NCBI RefSeq assembly: GCF_000685015.1
Contig: NZ_BAYA01000026.1
Location: 62,001 to 126,000, forward strand
From: Paraburkholderia bannensis NBRC 103871
Lineage (GTDB): Bacteria; Pseudomonadota; Gammaproteobacteria; Burkholderiales; Burkholderiaceae
Direction of reading: 5' to 3'
Length of the DNA stretch: 64,000 nucleotides
Notes under the pieces: generated by a model
Told to the model about the DNA's origin: nothing
Seen by the model: the letters and a program-made list of their open reading frames with translations, nothing else
The model's database searches: none
Made by a program: the position numbers and the translations under genes
Shown: one piece after another, positions 36,868-45,553 of the stretch
Position numbering within the stretch: the first letter of the stretch is position 1
Layout: each line of letters starts with the position of its first letter

Positions 36868-37692
36868 ATGTCCGACGGACTTTCCCCGACACGCCCAGGC
36901 TCCGCAGCCCGCGGCACGCCGCCCGCCACGCTTTCCGTGATCGTGGTGGCGATGAACGAGGCGCACGACATCGGCGAGTGTCTCGAATCGGTGCGCGGGC
37001 TCGCGATGGAAACCATCGTGTTCGATTCCGGCAGCACCGACGGCACACCCGAACTCTGCCGCCAGCTCGGCGCACGCGTGTTCGAAACCGACTGGCCGGG
37101 CGATGGCCCGCAAAAGAACCGCGCACTCGTTGAGGCGCGCGGCGACTGGGTCATCTGCCTCGACGCCGACGAGCGCCTGAGCCCCGAACTGCGCACCGAA
37201 ATCGCCGCGATCCTCGCGCAAGGCACGCCGCACAACGCCTTCAGCACGCCGCGCCGCTCCAGTTTCTGCGGACGCTTCATGAACCACTCGGGCTGGTGGC
37301 CCGACCGCATCGAGCGCCTGTTCCGGCGCGGCAGCGCACGCTTCACCGACGTGCGCACGCACACGCACCTGGAAATCGAGGGCACGATCGGCAAGCTCGA
37401 CGGCCCGATCATCCATATCTCGATGCCCGACCTGCACGAGGCGCTGGAGAAGACCAACGCCTATTCGAGCGCGGGCGCGCTGACGATGGCCGAAGCGGGC
37501 AAGCGCTCGTCGCTCGCCAAGGCGCTCGGCAAGGGTTTCTGGGCGTTTTTCCGCACCTGGGTGATACGCGCGGGTTTCCTCGACGGCGCCGAAGGGCTGA
37601 TGCTCGCGATCAACAACGCCGAAACGACGTACTACCGCTACGCCAAGCTCGCCCTGCTCACGCGCGACGGCAAGGTGGCGAAGAAGCGTTAA
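36868..37692 (+). CDS. Glycosyltransferase family 2, LPS core type (WaaE/KdtX-like)
   Basis: A 274-residue GT-A enzyme. The N-terminus has LSVIVVAMNEAHDIGECLES and DSGSTDGT, and the metal-binding DXD-like motif is CLDADERLS. WWPDRIERLFRRGSARF and the C-terminal amphipathic/hydrophobic KGFWAFFRTWVIRAGFLDG resemble WaaE/KdtX core glucosyltransferases. It probably adds a sugar to the heptose region of LPS core at the cytoplasmic face. It is divergent from msbA. Confidence 0.88.
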   Translation: MSDGLSPTRPGSAARGTPPATLSVIVVAMNEAHDIGECLESVRGLAMETIVFDSGSTDGTPELCRQLGARVFETDWPGDGPQKNRALVEARGDWVICLDADERLSPELRTEIAAILAQGTPHNAFSTPRRSSFCGRFMNHSGWWPDRIERLFRRGSARFTDVRTHTHLEIEGTIGKLDGPIIHISMPDLHEALEKTNAYSSAGALTMAEAGKRSSLAKALGKGFWAFFRTWVIRAGFLDGAEGLMLAINNAETTYYRYAKLALLTRDGKVAKKR

Positions 37693-37720
37693 GCCGCTGC
37701 GCTGGGCTAGCTTCAAATGA

Positions 37721-37753
37721 AAAACGGGCGACCTCACTGAGGTCGCCCGTTTT
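37721..37753. terminator. Bidirectional terminator between the GT2 gene and dnaE
   Basis: A 15-bp stem (37721-37735 with 37739-37753; ACGGGCGACCTC arm) with a 3-base loop, and A and T tracts on the two flanks. It serves both convergent genes. Confidence 0.93.
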
Positions 37754-37777
37754 GCCTTGTCGCTCGCAATAGATCGC

Positions 37778-40700
37778 TTAGTACACGATCTCGATGGCAC
37801 TGCCCGCGAACTCGCCGCGCAACGCGGCCAGCAGATCGTCGGTGGGCTTCACGCGCCACGCGTCGCCCAGACGCACTTCGCCTTGCGCGCGTTCGTTGCG
37901 ATACACGATCTGCACCGCGAGACCGTTCGGAATCACGACCTGCTCGCGCTCGCGGCCACGACCGCCGCCAAAGCCACCACCGCCATCGCGCCCGCCGCGC
38001 CCACGCGTCTCGACCACCGGCGCGGGCAGCGAATCATCGGGCTTCGCACGATGCGCTTCGAGCACCGAGCGCAGCGACGCCGCGTCGGCGTTGCCGTTCA
38101 TCTGCACCTTCACGGCCTGCGCGTAGCGGCTGCGCGCGCGCTCAAGATCCATCACCGTGTCCACGGTAAAACGGATGCCGCCCGTGAACGCGTCGTTGCG
38201 CGCGCCGCCCTGCACGACCAGCAGCTCGTCTTCCTTGAACAGCGCCTTGTGCGCCTCGTACTGCTCGTTGAACACCGTCACTTCGCACTGGCCGGTGCCG
38301 TCGTCGAGCAGCGCAATCAGCATCTTGCCGCGCTGGGTCATCTGCGTGCGCAGCGAAGCGATCACGCCCGCCACCAGCTTGTCGCGGCCTTCCTTCAGTT
38401 CGCCGATCTTCTGGCGCACGAAGCGGCGCACTTCGTCCTTGTAGGCATCGAACAGGTGCCCCGACAGATAGAAGCCCAGCGCGCCCTTCTCTTCCTGGAG
38501 CTTGCGCTTTTCCTCCCACGCCGGTTCGTCGACGAGTTCGTGCGCGGCCAGCGGCGCATCGCCCATATCGAACAGACCAGCCTGCATCGCGTTGGCGCTG
38601 GCTTGATCGGCAGCTTCCATCGCCATCGGCACGGACGCGATCAATTGCGCGCGATTCGCATGAATCGTGTCGAACGCGCCCGCGCGGATCATCGCTTCGA
38701 TCGTGCGGCGGTTCACCATCCGACGGTCGATGCGCTCGCAGAAGTCGAACAGATCCTTGAACAGGCCACCTTCCTTGCGCGCGCGCAGGATTTCTTCGAT
38801 GGCGTTCTGGCCGCTGCCCTTGATCGCGCCCAGACCGTAGCGGATCGTGCGCGAGCGCTTGCCTTCCGCGACGTGTTGATCGGCGACCGGCTCGAAGCGA
38901 TACGCCGACGCGTTGACGTCCGGCGGCAGCACCTTGAGGTTATTGGTCGCGCAATCTTCAAAGAGGATCTTGACCTTGTCGGTGTCATCCATGGCGAGCG
39001 ACATATTCGCCGCCATGAATTCGGCCGGATGGTGCGCCTTGAGCCACGCCGTGTGATACGCGAGCAAGGCGTACGCAGCCGCGTGCGACTTGTTGAAGCC
39101 GTAGCCCGCGAACTTTTCCATCAAGTCGAAGGTTTCGTCGGCTTTCTCGCGCGTGAGGCCGTTCTTCGCCGCGCCTTCCGCGAAGATCTCGCGGTGCTTG
39201 GCCATTTCCTCGGGCTTTTTCTTGCCCATCGCGCGGCGCAGCAAGTCGGCGCCGCCCAGCGAGTAGCCGCCGATGATCTGCGCCATCTGCATCACCTGCT
39301 CCTGGTAGACCATGATGCCGTAGGTCTCTTTCAGGACAGGTTCGACGCGCGGATCGGGATACTCCACCACTTCGCGGCCGTGCTTACGCGCGCAGAAGCT
39401 CGGGATCAGATCCATCGGGCCCGGACGATACAACGCCACCAGCGCGATGATGTCTTCGAAGCGGTCGGGCTGCGCGTCCTTCAGCATGCCCTGCATGCCG
39501 CGGCTTTCCAGCTGGAACACGGCGACCGTATTCGCTTTCTTGAGAATCTGGAACGACGGCGCGTCGTCGAGCGGCACCTGCGCGAGCGACCAGTCCTTCT
39601 TCGACGGATCGAGCATGCGGATATAGCGCTCGGCCCAGTCGAGAATCGTCAGCGTCGTCAGACCCAGAAAGTCGAACTTCACGAGGCCGACGGCTTCCAC
39701 GTCGTCCTTGTCGTACTGGCTCACGACGCCGCTTTCGTCGCCCTGGGTGTAGAGCGGGCAGAAGTCCGTGAGCTTGCCCGGCGCGATCAGCACGCCGCCC
39801 GCGTGCATGCCGACGTTACGCGTGAGACCTTCCACGAGCTGCGCGAGGTCGAGCAGCTGGTGCACTTCGTCTTCGTTGTCGTAGCGCTCCTGCAGCAGCG
39901 GCTCTTCCTTCATCGCGTCGGCGATGGTGACGTGCTTGCCCGGCTTGAACGGAATCAGCTTGGCCACGCCGTCCGTGAAGTTGTAGCCGAGATCGAGCAC
40001 GCGGCCGATGTCGCGCACCGCCGCCTTCGCCGCCATCGTGCCGAAGGTGGCGATCTGCGACACCGCATCGGCGCCGTACTTGTCCTTCACGTACTGAATG
40101 ACGCGGTCGCGCCCGTGCTGGCAGAAGTCGATGTCGAAGTCGGGCATCGAGACGCGTTCCGGATTCAGGAAACGCTCGAACAGCAGGTTGTAGCGCAGCG
40201 GGTCGAGATCGGTAATCCCGAGCGCGTACGCGACCAGCGAGCCCGCGCCCGAACCCCGGCCAGGGCCCACCGGCACGCCGTTGTTCTTGGCCCAGTTAAT
40301 GAAGTCCGCAACGATCAGGAAGTAGCCCGGGAAGCCCATCTTGATGATGGTTCCGCACTCGAATTCCAGCCGCTCGTTGTAGCGCGCGCGTTCGTTCTCG
40401 CGCTCGGCTTCATTCGGATAGAGCTGAACGAGGCGGCTTTCCAGCCCTTCCTTCGACAGCTGCACGAGGTAGTCGTCGAGCGACATGCCATCGGGCGTCG
40501 GGAACAGCGGCAGCTTGGGCTTGCCGAGTTCGAGCGTCAGGTTGCAGCGCCGGGCGATTTCGATGGTGTTCGCAAGCGCCGAGGGAATGTCCGCGAACAG
40601 CGCGGCCATTTCGTCCTGGGTGCGAAAACGCTGGTCGGTCGTGAAGCGCTTCTGGCGGCGCGGATTCGCGAGGATGTCGCCTTCCGAGATACACACGCGC

Positions 40701-41347
40701 GCTTCGTGCGCCGTGTATTCCTCGTGCGTCATGAACTGCATCGGGTGCGTGGCGACCACCGGCAGTTGCAGTTCCGCCGCGAGCGCGACAGCCTGCTCGA
40801 TGTATTGCTCGCTGCCGGGCTGGCCGCAGCGTTGCAGTTCGATGTAGTAACCGTTCGGGAACAGCGTGGCCCAGCGCTGCGCATGGCGCTTTGCGCTTTC
40901 GGCGTTGCCCGCCGCGAGCGCGAGGCCCACGTCGCCCAGCTGCGCGCCCGAGATCGCCAGCAGCCCTTCGCCGAGACCGGCTTCGAGCCACGCGACGTCG
41001 ACTTCCGCACGGCCACGATATTGATTCGTGAGCCACGCTTTGGACAGCAGTTCGCAGAGATTCAGGTAACCGACCTTGTCCTTCACGAGCAGCAGGAGGC
41101 GCGAAGGTTTGTCGCGGTCGTCCGGATTCATGATCCAGACGTCGCAGCCGGCAATGGGTTTGACCCCTTTGCCACGGGCTTCCGAATAAAAACGAACGAG
41201 GCCGAATGCGTTGCCGAGGTCGGTGAGCGCGAGCGCGCCCTGGCCGTCTTTGGCCGCCGCCTTGACGAGGTCGTCGAGGCGCACGATGCCGTCGGCAATC
41301 GAGAATTCGGAGTGGACGCGGAGATGGACGAAGCGGGGATCTGACAT
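37778..41347 (-). CDS. dnaE: DNA polymerase III alpha subunit
   Basis: The replicative polymerase, about 1189 residues. An N-terminal PHP domain (FVHLRVHSEFSIADG) is followed by the C-family catalytic core with GRGSGAGSLVAYALGITD and the aspartates of PDFDIDF near residue 403. A helix-hairpin-helix region and the OB-fold/tau-binding C-terminus follow. The ATG at 41347 (MSDPRFVHL) is preferred; one three codons earlier is also possible. A short Arg/Gly-rich stretch (ETRGRGGRDGGGGFGGGRGR) lies near residue 1130, in the C-terminal region. Confidence 0.97.
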   Translation of the reverse strand: MSDPRFVHLRVHSEFSIADGIVRLDDLVKAAAKDGQGALALTDLGNAFGLVRFYSEARGKGVKPIAGCDVWIMNPDDRDKPSRLLLLVKDKVGYLNLCELLSKAWLTNQYRGRAEVDVAWLEAGLGEGLLAISGAQLGDVGLALAAGNAESAKRHAQRWATLFPNGYYIELQRCGQPGSEQYIEQAVALAAELQLPVVATHPMQFMTHEEYTAHEARVCISEGDILANPRRQKRFTTDQRFRTQDEMAALFADIPSALANTIEIARRCNLTLELGKPKLPLFPTPDGMSLDDYLVQLSKEGLESRLVQLYPNEAERENERARYNERLEFECGTIIKMGFPGYFLIVADFINWAKNNGVPVGPGRGSGAGSLVAYALGITDLDPLRYNLLFERFLNPERVSMPDFDIDFCQHGRDRVIQYVKDKYGADAVSQIATFGTMAAKAAVRDIGRVLDLGYNFTDGVAKLIPFKPGKHVTIADAMKEEPLLQERYDNEDEVHQLLDLAQLVEGLTRNVGMHAGGVLIAPGKLTDFCPLYTQGDESGVVSQYDKDDVEAVGLVKFDFLGLTTLTILDWAERYIRMLDPSKKDWSLAQVPLDDAPSFQILKKANTVAVFQLESRGMQGMLKDAQPDRFEDIIALVALYRPGPMDLIPSFCARKHGREVVEYPDPRVEPVLKETYGIMVYQEQVMQMAQIIGGYSLGGADLLRRAMGKKKPEEMAKHREIFAEGAAKNGLTREKADETFDLMEKFAGYGFNKSHAAAYALLAYHTAWLKAHHPAEFMAANMSLAMDDTDKVKILFEDCATNNLKVLPPDVNASAYRFEPVADQHVAEGKRSRTIRYGLGAIKGSGQNAIEEILRARKEGGLFKDLFDFCERIDRRMVNRRTIEAMIRAGAFDTIHANRAQLIASVPMAMEAADQASANAMQAGLFDMGDAPLAAHELVDEPAWEEKRKLQEEKGALGFYLSGHLFDAYKDEVRRFVRQKIGELKEGRDKLVAGVIASLRTQMTQRGKMLIALLDDGTGQCEVTVFNEQYEAHKALFKEDELLVVQGGARNDAFTGGIRFTVDTVMDLERARSRYAQAVKVQMNGNADAASLRSVLEAHRAKPDDSLPAPVVETRGRGGRDGGGGFGGGRGREREQVVIPNGLAVQIVYRNERAQGEVRLGDAWRVKPTDDLLAALRGEFAGSAIEIVY

Positions 41348-41628
41348 GGGCGTCATTGTACCTCTACGACCCGGCGAATTTTGCCGCCGGCGGCGCGGGC
41401 AAGGCGGTTTTGGCGTGGGCAAACGGGTGCGCGCGATCGGTGCAGAACTGGTGCAGAACCCGAGCAGAAGCGGCGCGCAAGCTTGCGCGCCGTCAGCGCC
41501 GCGCGACACTGCGGCAGGCGAGTCAACGCGTTGCAGGCGACTCGCCGCCCGCTTGAGGGATAATAGCGGATTGCGCCCGCCTCACTGACTGCGGGCCCGT
41601 CCGAATCAGCTTTGAGTGTTTGTTGGCC

Positions 41629-42513
41629 ATGCGTATCCTCAACCTTTCCTCCTACCAGTTCGCGACACTTGAGAAGACCGCCGAATGGCGTCCGCTCGTG
41701 CTCGCGCGCTGCAATGAACTCGATTTGCGGGGCACGATCCTGCTCGCGCCCGAAGGCATCAACCTGTTCGTCGCCGGCGACGAGCCGAACGTGCGCGCCT
41801 TCATGGAATTCGTGCGTACCGACCCGCTTTTCGAAGGCAAGTTCGCCACGCTTCAGTTCAAGGAAAGCTTTTCCGAGGATCGCCCGTTCAATCGCATGCT
41901 CGTGCGCCTGAAGCGCGAAATCATCACGATGAAGAAGCCCGCGATCCGTCCCGAAGAAGGCCGCGCGCCCTCGGTCGCGCCGGTCGTGCTCAAGGAATGG
42001 CTCGATCGCGGCTTCGACGACGCAGGCCGCCCGGTCGTGATGCTCGACACGCGCAACGACTTCGAAATCGATGTCGGCACCTTCGACAAGGCGCTCGACT
42101 ACCGCCTGACCAAATTCAGCGAATTCCCCGGCGTGATCGAGGCGAACCGCGCCGATCTCGAAGGCAAGACGGTGGTGTCGTTCTGCACCGGCGGCATCCG
42201 CTGCGAAAAGGCCGCGATCCACATGAAGGAAGTGGGGATCGAAAACGTCTACCAGCTCGAAGGCGGCATCCTGAAGTATTTCGAGGAAGTGGGCGGCGCG
42301 CATTACAACGGCGACTGTTTCGTGTTCGACCAGCGCACCGCGCTCAATCCGCAGCTGGAGCCGACGGACACGGTGCAGTGCTTCGCGTGCCGCGCCGTCG
42401 TGACGGCCGCCGAGCAGGCATCGCCGCTCTATGAAGTGGGCAAGAGCTGCCCGGCGTGCCACCCGGCGCGCGAGCAGGGCACGGACGCAACGACGGCAGC
42501 GCACGCCGCGTAA
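41629..42513 (+). CDS. trhO: tRNA uridine(34) hydroxylase, rhodanese family
   Basis: A 294-residue TrhO (YceA-type) protein that hydroxylates U34 of certain tRNAs with oxygen, giving ho5U. An N-terminal acylphosphatase-like domain (GTILLAPEGINLFVAG) is followed by the rhodanese domain with the active Cys C186 in FCTGGIRCEKAA (second Cys C192). A C-terminal Cys-rich part follows (CFACRA, CPAC). I start at the ATG at 41629; two TTGs just before it are less likely. gluQ follows seven bases later and both act on tRNA. Confidence 0.93.
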   Translation: MRILNLSSYQFATLEKTAEWRPLVLARCNELDLRGTILLAPEGINLFVAGDEPNVRAFMEFVRTDPLFEGKFATLQFKESFSEDRPFNRMLVRLKREIITMKKPAIRPEEGRAPSVAPVVLKEWLDRGFDDAGRPVVMLDTRNDFEIDVGTFDKALDYRLTKFSEFPGVIEANRADLEGKTVVSFCTGGIRCEKAAIHMKEVGIENVYQLEGGILKYFEEVGGAHYNGDCFVFDQRTALNPQLEPTDTVQCFACRAVVTAAEQASPLYEVGKSCPACHPAREQGTDATTAAHAA

Positions 42514-42520
42514 CTCCGGC

Positions 42521-43450
42521 GTGAGCGCACCCGCCAGCCGCTATCGCGGGCGCTTCGCGCCCTCGCCCACCGGCCCTTTGCATTTCGGCTCGCTCGTTTC
42601 GGCGCTCGCGAGCTGGCTCGATGCACGCGCGCATGACGGCGCGTGGCTCGTGCGCGTCGAGGATATCGACGGCCCACGCACCGTGCCTGGCGCCGCCCAG
42701 GACATCCTCGCGACGCTCGAACACTTCGGCTTTCACGCCGACGAGCCGCCCGTGTGGCAAAGCGCGCGCATCGGCCTGTACCGCGAGGCGCTCGATGCGC
42801 TGATCGCATCAGGCCACGTCTACCCGTGCGGCTGCACCCGCAAGGAAATCGCCGATTCGCAATTGCACGCGCACCGGCGCAACACCACGCTGATCTATCC
42901 CGGCACCTGCCGCGACGGCCTGCACGGCAAGACCGCGCGCGCGTGGCGGCTGCGCGTGCCGGACGATCTCGCGCACGCGGCGCAGGGCGCGGACAACCCG
43001 GCGCTGATCCGCTTCGACGATCGCTGGCAAGGCCCGCAGCAACAGGATCTGGCCAACGAGGTCGGCGATTTCGTGCTGCTGCGCGCCGACGGCCAATGGG
43101 CCTATCAACTGGCCGTGGTCGTGGACGACGCCGCGCAAGACATCACCCACATCGTGCGTGGCGCCGACCTGCTCGATTCCACGGCGCGGCAGATCTGGCT
43201 GCAACAGTGCCTGAACGTGCCGACGCCGACGTACCTGCACGTCCCGGTCGTCACCAACGCCGAGGGTGAAAAGCTCTCGAAGCAGACTGGCGCGCAGCCG
43301 CTCGACGCCTCGCGTCCGCTGGACGCCCTGCTGGCCGCAGCGAAGCATCTGGGGCTCGATCTGCGCGACCCCACGCCCGCCTCGCTCGTCGCGTTTCAGG
43401 CCGATGCGATCGAAGCCTGGAAACGGCGTCTCACGCACCTGCCCGCATAA
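42521..43450 (+). CDS. gluQ: Glutamyl-Q tRNA(Asp) synthetase
   Basis: A 309-residue shortened glutamyl-tRNA synthetase that attaches glutamate to queuosine in tRNA(Asp). The class I signature appears as RFAPSPTGPLHFGSLVSAL near the N-terminus and the KMSKS-like loop as EGEKLSKQTG. A zinc site is suggested by CGC ... YPGTC. The anticodon-binding domain is absent, as expected. The start is GTG at 42521, just seven bases after trhO, because no ATG precedes the conserved motif without a long overlap. Confidence 0.93.
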   Translation: MSAPASRYRGRFAPSPTGPLHFGSLVSALASWLDARAHDGAWLVRVEDIDGPRTVPGAAQDILATLEHFGFHADEPPVWQSARIGLYREALDALIASGHVYPCGCTRKEIADSQLHAHRRNTTLIYPGTCRDGLHGKTARAWRLRVPDDLAHAAQGADNPALIRFDDRWQGPQQQDLANEVGDFVLLRADGQWAYQLAVVVDDAAQDITHIVRGADLLDSTARQIWLQQCLNVPTPTYLHVPVVTNAEGEKLSKQTGAQPLDASRPLDALLAAAKHLGLDLRDPTPASLVAFQADAIEAWKRRLTHLPA

Positions 43451-43462
43451 AAAACGCAGACG

Positions 43463-43503
43463 AAAAAAAACGGCGTGCCGGGTTAAAACCCGCACGCCGT
43501 TTT
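43463..43503. terminator. Bidirectional terminator between gluQ and rhlE
   Basis: A hairpin with ACGGCGTGC/GCACGCCGT arms and an inner GGGTT/AACCC stem, one base bulged. Eight A before it make a T-run on the minus strand and TTTT follows on the plus strand. Confidence 0.88.
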
Positions 43504-43521
43504 CACATCCAGGCCGTCTGA

Positions 43522-45045
43522 TTACGACGACGAAGACGGAGTCGGCTTGTTACGCCACGACGAACCCAGACCGCCGAGCAGCGCGGCCAGCGGCTGCTTC
43601 GACGACTTCTGCGGCGCGGCGGCCTGCTCGGGCTTGTTGTCTTCGGCCTTGTTGCGCGCGGCCGCCGACGGCTCGTACGGCTTCAGGAAGAAGTCGTCGA
43701 CCGGCTGCGAACGATGGTGGTGCGGGCGCTCGAAGCTGCCCGTGCGGCGATGGCCGCGCTCGGCACGCTCACCACGTTCACCGCGCTCGCTGCGTTCACC
43801 CCGAGCTTCGCGGCTTTCACGGCCCTCGTGACCATCGCGCTCGCGGCGGCGGCTGCCACCTTCGTGATGCGCCACCGGCGCATCGACGACCAGATGCTCG
43901 ACCGTCAGCGGACGCTTGATGAGCTTCTCGATATCGGCCAGCTGCTTCTTCTCGTTCGGGCTGCACAGCGACAGCGCGTCACCGGTCGCGCCCGCGCGGC
44001 CCGTACGGCCGATGCGGTGCACGTAGTCTTCGGCGTTGAACGGCAGGTCGAAGTTGATGACGGCCGGCAGTTCGGCGATGTCGAGACCGCGCGCGGCGAC
44101 GTCGGTGGCGACCAGCGCCTCGATCTCGCCGCGCTTGAAGGCTTCCAGCGCCTGCATACGCTCGTTCTGCGAACGGTCGCCGTGAATCGCGGCGGCGACG
44201 ATGCCGGCCTTCTCGATCTGGCGCGCGAGACGGCTTGCGCCGATCTTGCTGTTGCAGAACACGATCACCTGCTTCAGGCCGCGCGAACGGATCAGTTGCA
44301 CGACCGCGCCGGTCTTGTCGCCTTCGGCGACTTCATAAACGATCTGCGTGACGTTCGCGTTCGTCGAGTTGCTGCGCGCGACTTCGATGGTCTGCGGCGT
44401 GCGCAGGTACGTGGCGGCCAGCTTCTTGATTTCCGCCGAGAACGTCGCCGAGAACAGCAGCGTCTGACGCTCCTTCGGCAGCAGGTTCAGGATGCGCTGG
44501 AGATCCGGCAGGAAGCCCATGTCCAGCATGCGGTCGGCTTCGTCGAGCACGAGCATCTGCACCTGGCCGAGGTTCGTGGTCTTCTGCTGGACGTGGTCGA
44601 GCAGGCGGCCCGGCGTCGCGATCAGGATTTCGACGCCGCGGCGCAGCTCTTCCGACTGCGGATTCATGTCGACGCCGCCGAACACCACGGCGCTGCGCAG
44701 CGCCGTGTGCTGAGCGTAGGTGCGCACGTTGTTGGCGACCTGGTCGGCGAGTTCGCGCGTAGGCGTGAGGATCAGCGCGCGCACCGGATGGCGGGCGGGC
44801 GATGCGCTCGTGCTCGCCATCGGCAGCAGGCGTTGCAGGATCGGCAGCGAGAAGCTCGCCGTCTTGCCGGTGCCGGTCTGGGCGGCGCCCATCACGTCAC
44901 GGCCCGTGAGGACCACGGGAATGGCCTGCGCCTGAATCGGCGTGGGCGTCGTGTAGCCCTGCTCCTGGATCGCCTTGAGGATGTCGGGCGCGAGGCCGAA
45001 CTGATCGAAGGTCGCAGTGCTGGGCTTGACGTCGGTGTCGGACAT
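43522..45045 (-). CDS. rhlE: DEAD-box RNA helicase, RhlE type
   Basis: A 507-residue ATP-dependent RNA helicase used in ribosome assembly and RNA turnover, often in the cold. Motifs run in order: PTPIQAQAIP (Q), AQTGTGKT (I), PTRELADQ (Ia), DEAD (II), SAT (III), ATDVAARGLDI (V), HRIGRTGRAG (VI). The C-terminal extension, about residues 385-507, has many RGE/ERG-type units (RGERSERGERGERAERG) and a His-rich patch, likely for RNA binding. The start at 45045 is chosen by alignment; its ribosome site is weak. A 508-base upstream gap suggests a long leader. Confidence 0.93.
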   Translation of the reverse strand: MSDTDVKPSTATFDQFGLAPDILKAIQEQGYTTPTPIQAQAIPVVLTGRDVMGAAQTGTGKTASFSLPILQRLLPMASTSASPARHPVRALILTPTRELADQVANNVRTYAQHTALRSAVVFGGVDMNPQSEELRRGVEILIATPGRLLDHVQQKTTNLGQVQMLVLDEADRMLDMGFLPDLQRILNLLPKERQTLLFSATFSAEIKKLAATYLRTPQTIEVARSNSTNANVTQIVYEVAEGDKTGAVVQLIRSRGLKQVIVFCNSKIGASRLARQIEKAGIVAAAIHGDRSQNERMQALEAFKRGEIEALVATDVAARGLDIAELPAVINFDLPFNAEDYVHRIGRTGRAGATGDALSLCSPNEKKQLADIEKLIKRPLTVEHLVVDAPVAHHEGGSRRRERDGHEGRESREARGERSERGERGERAERGHRRTGSFERPHHHRSQPVDDFFLKPYEPSAAARNKAEDNKPEQAAAPQKSSKQPLAALLGGLGSSWRNKPTPSSSS

Positions 45046-45553
45046 GGTGGGTTTCGCTATAAAGGCGCTAGGCGCACGAGGCGCCATGCGCCTCAAATAA
45101 TCACTGCGGGACTGCGGTGGTGCTGGCAGACGCTGCATGGCGCAGCCTGGTTCTGCCGGGATTGCCCACGGCGACCGGCAGCGCCGGTCGTGGCGGACAG
45201 CTTGTGGAACGGGCCGCTTGCGCGGACAGGAGCGCTCTGGCACGGGGTGCGCCGGCATGCTGCCGCGCTCGACCCGCTTCGCTCGACTCACCCGGTGGGT
45301 TCACCGTGGCTCGTTCCCTTATTTACTCGCCGATGCTTGGGCCCGGACAGGCGCTCGCACCCTGTTGCATGGCCGCTTCGGTGTCACCGGCGTTGCGCAG
45401 GCGCAATCCGGCGAAAGGCCGGTATTGTAGCACCTCGGCATAAATCCCTATGGCCCCAAGGGCGGCCTTCTGCAACGGCGCGGCGCTTCTGGTCGGGCCC
45501 TTTCTCCCTTTGCCTTGTTCGGGCGTAGAGGTTCGAAGCGCCGCGTTCAGCAT
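45046..45553. other. Long intergenic region upstream of rhlE
   Basis: These 508 bases carry a 7-bp hairpin near the rhlE start (45078-45084 with 45088-45094, GAGGCGC arms). A TACAAT on the minus strand (45424-45429) would give a leader of about 370 bases. Open frames in it are short shadows in GC-rich sequence and I accept none. Confidence 0.45.

Noticed and set aside
37757..41344. Long plus-strand open frame opposite dnaE
   Set aside because: It is a shadow of dnaE with no ribosome site or recognisable domain.
45117..45553. Short open frames upstream of rhlE
   Set aside because: They overlap each other in several frames, are Arg/Ala/Pro-rich and lack ribosome sites.
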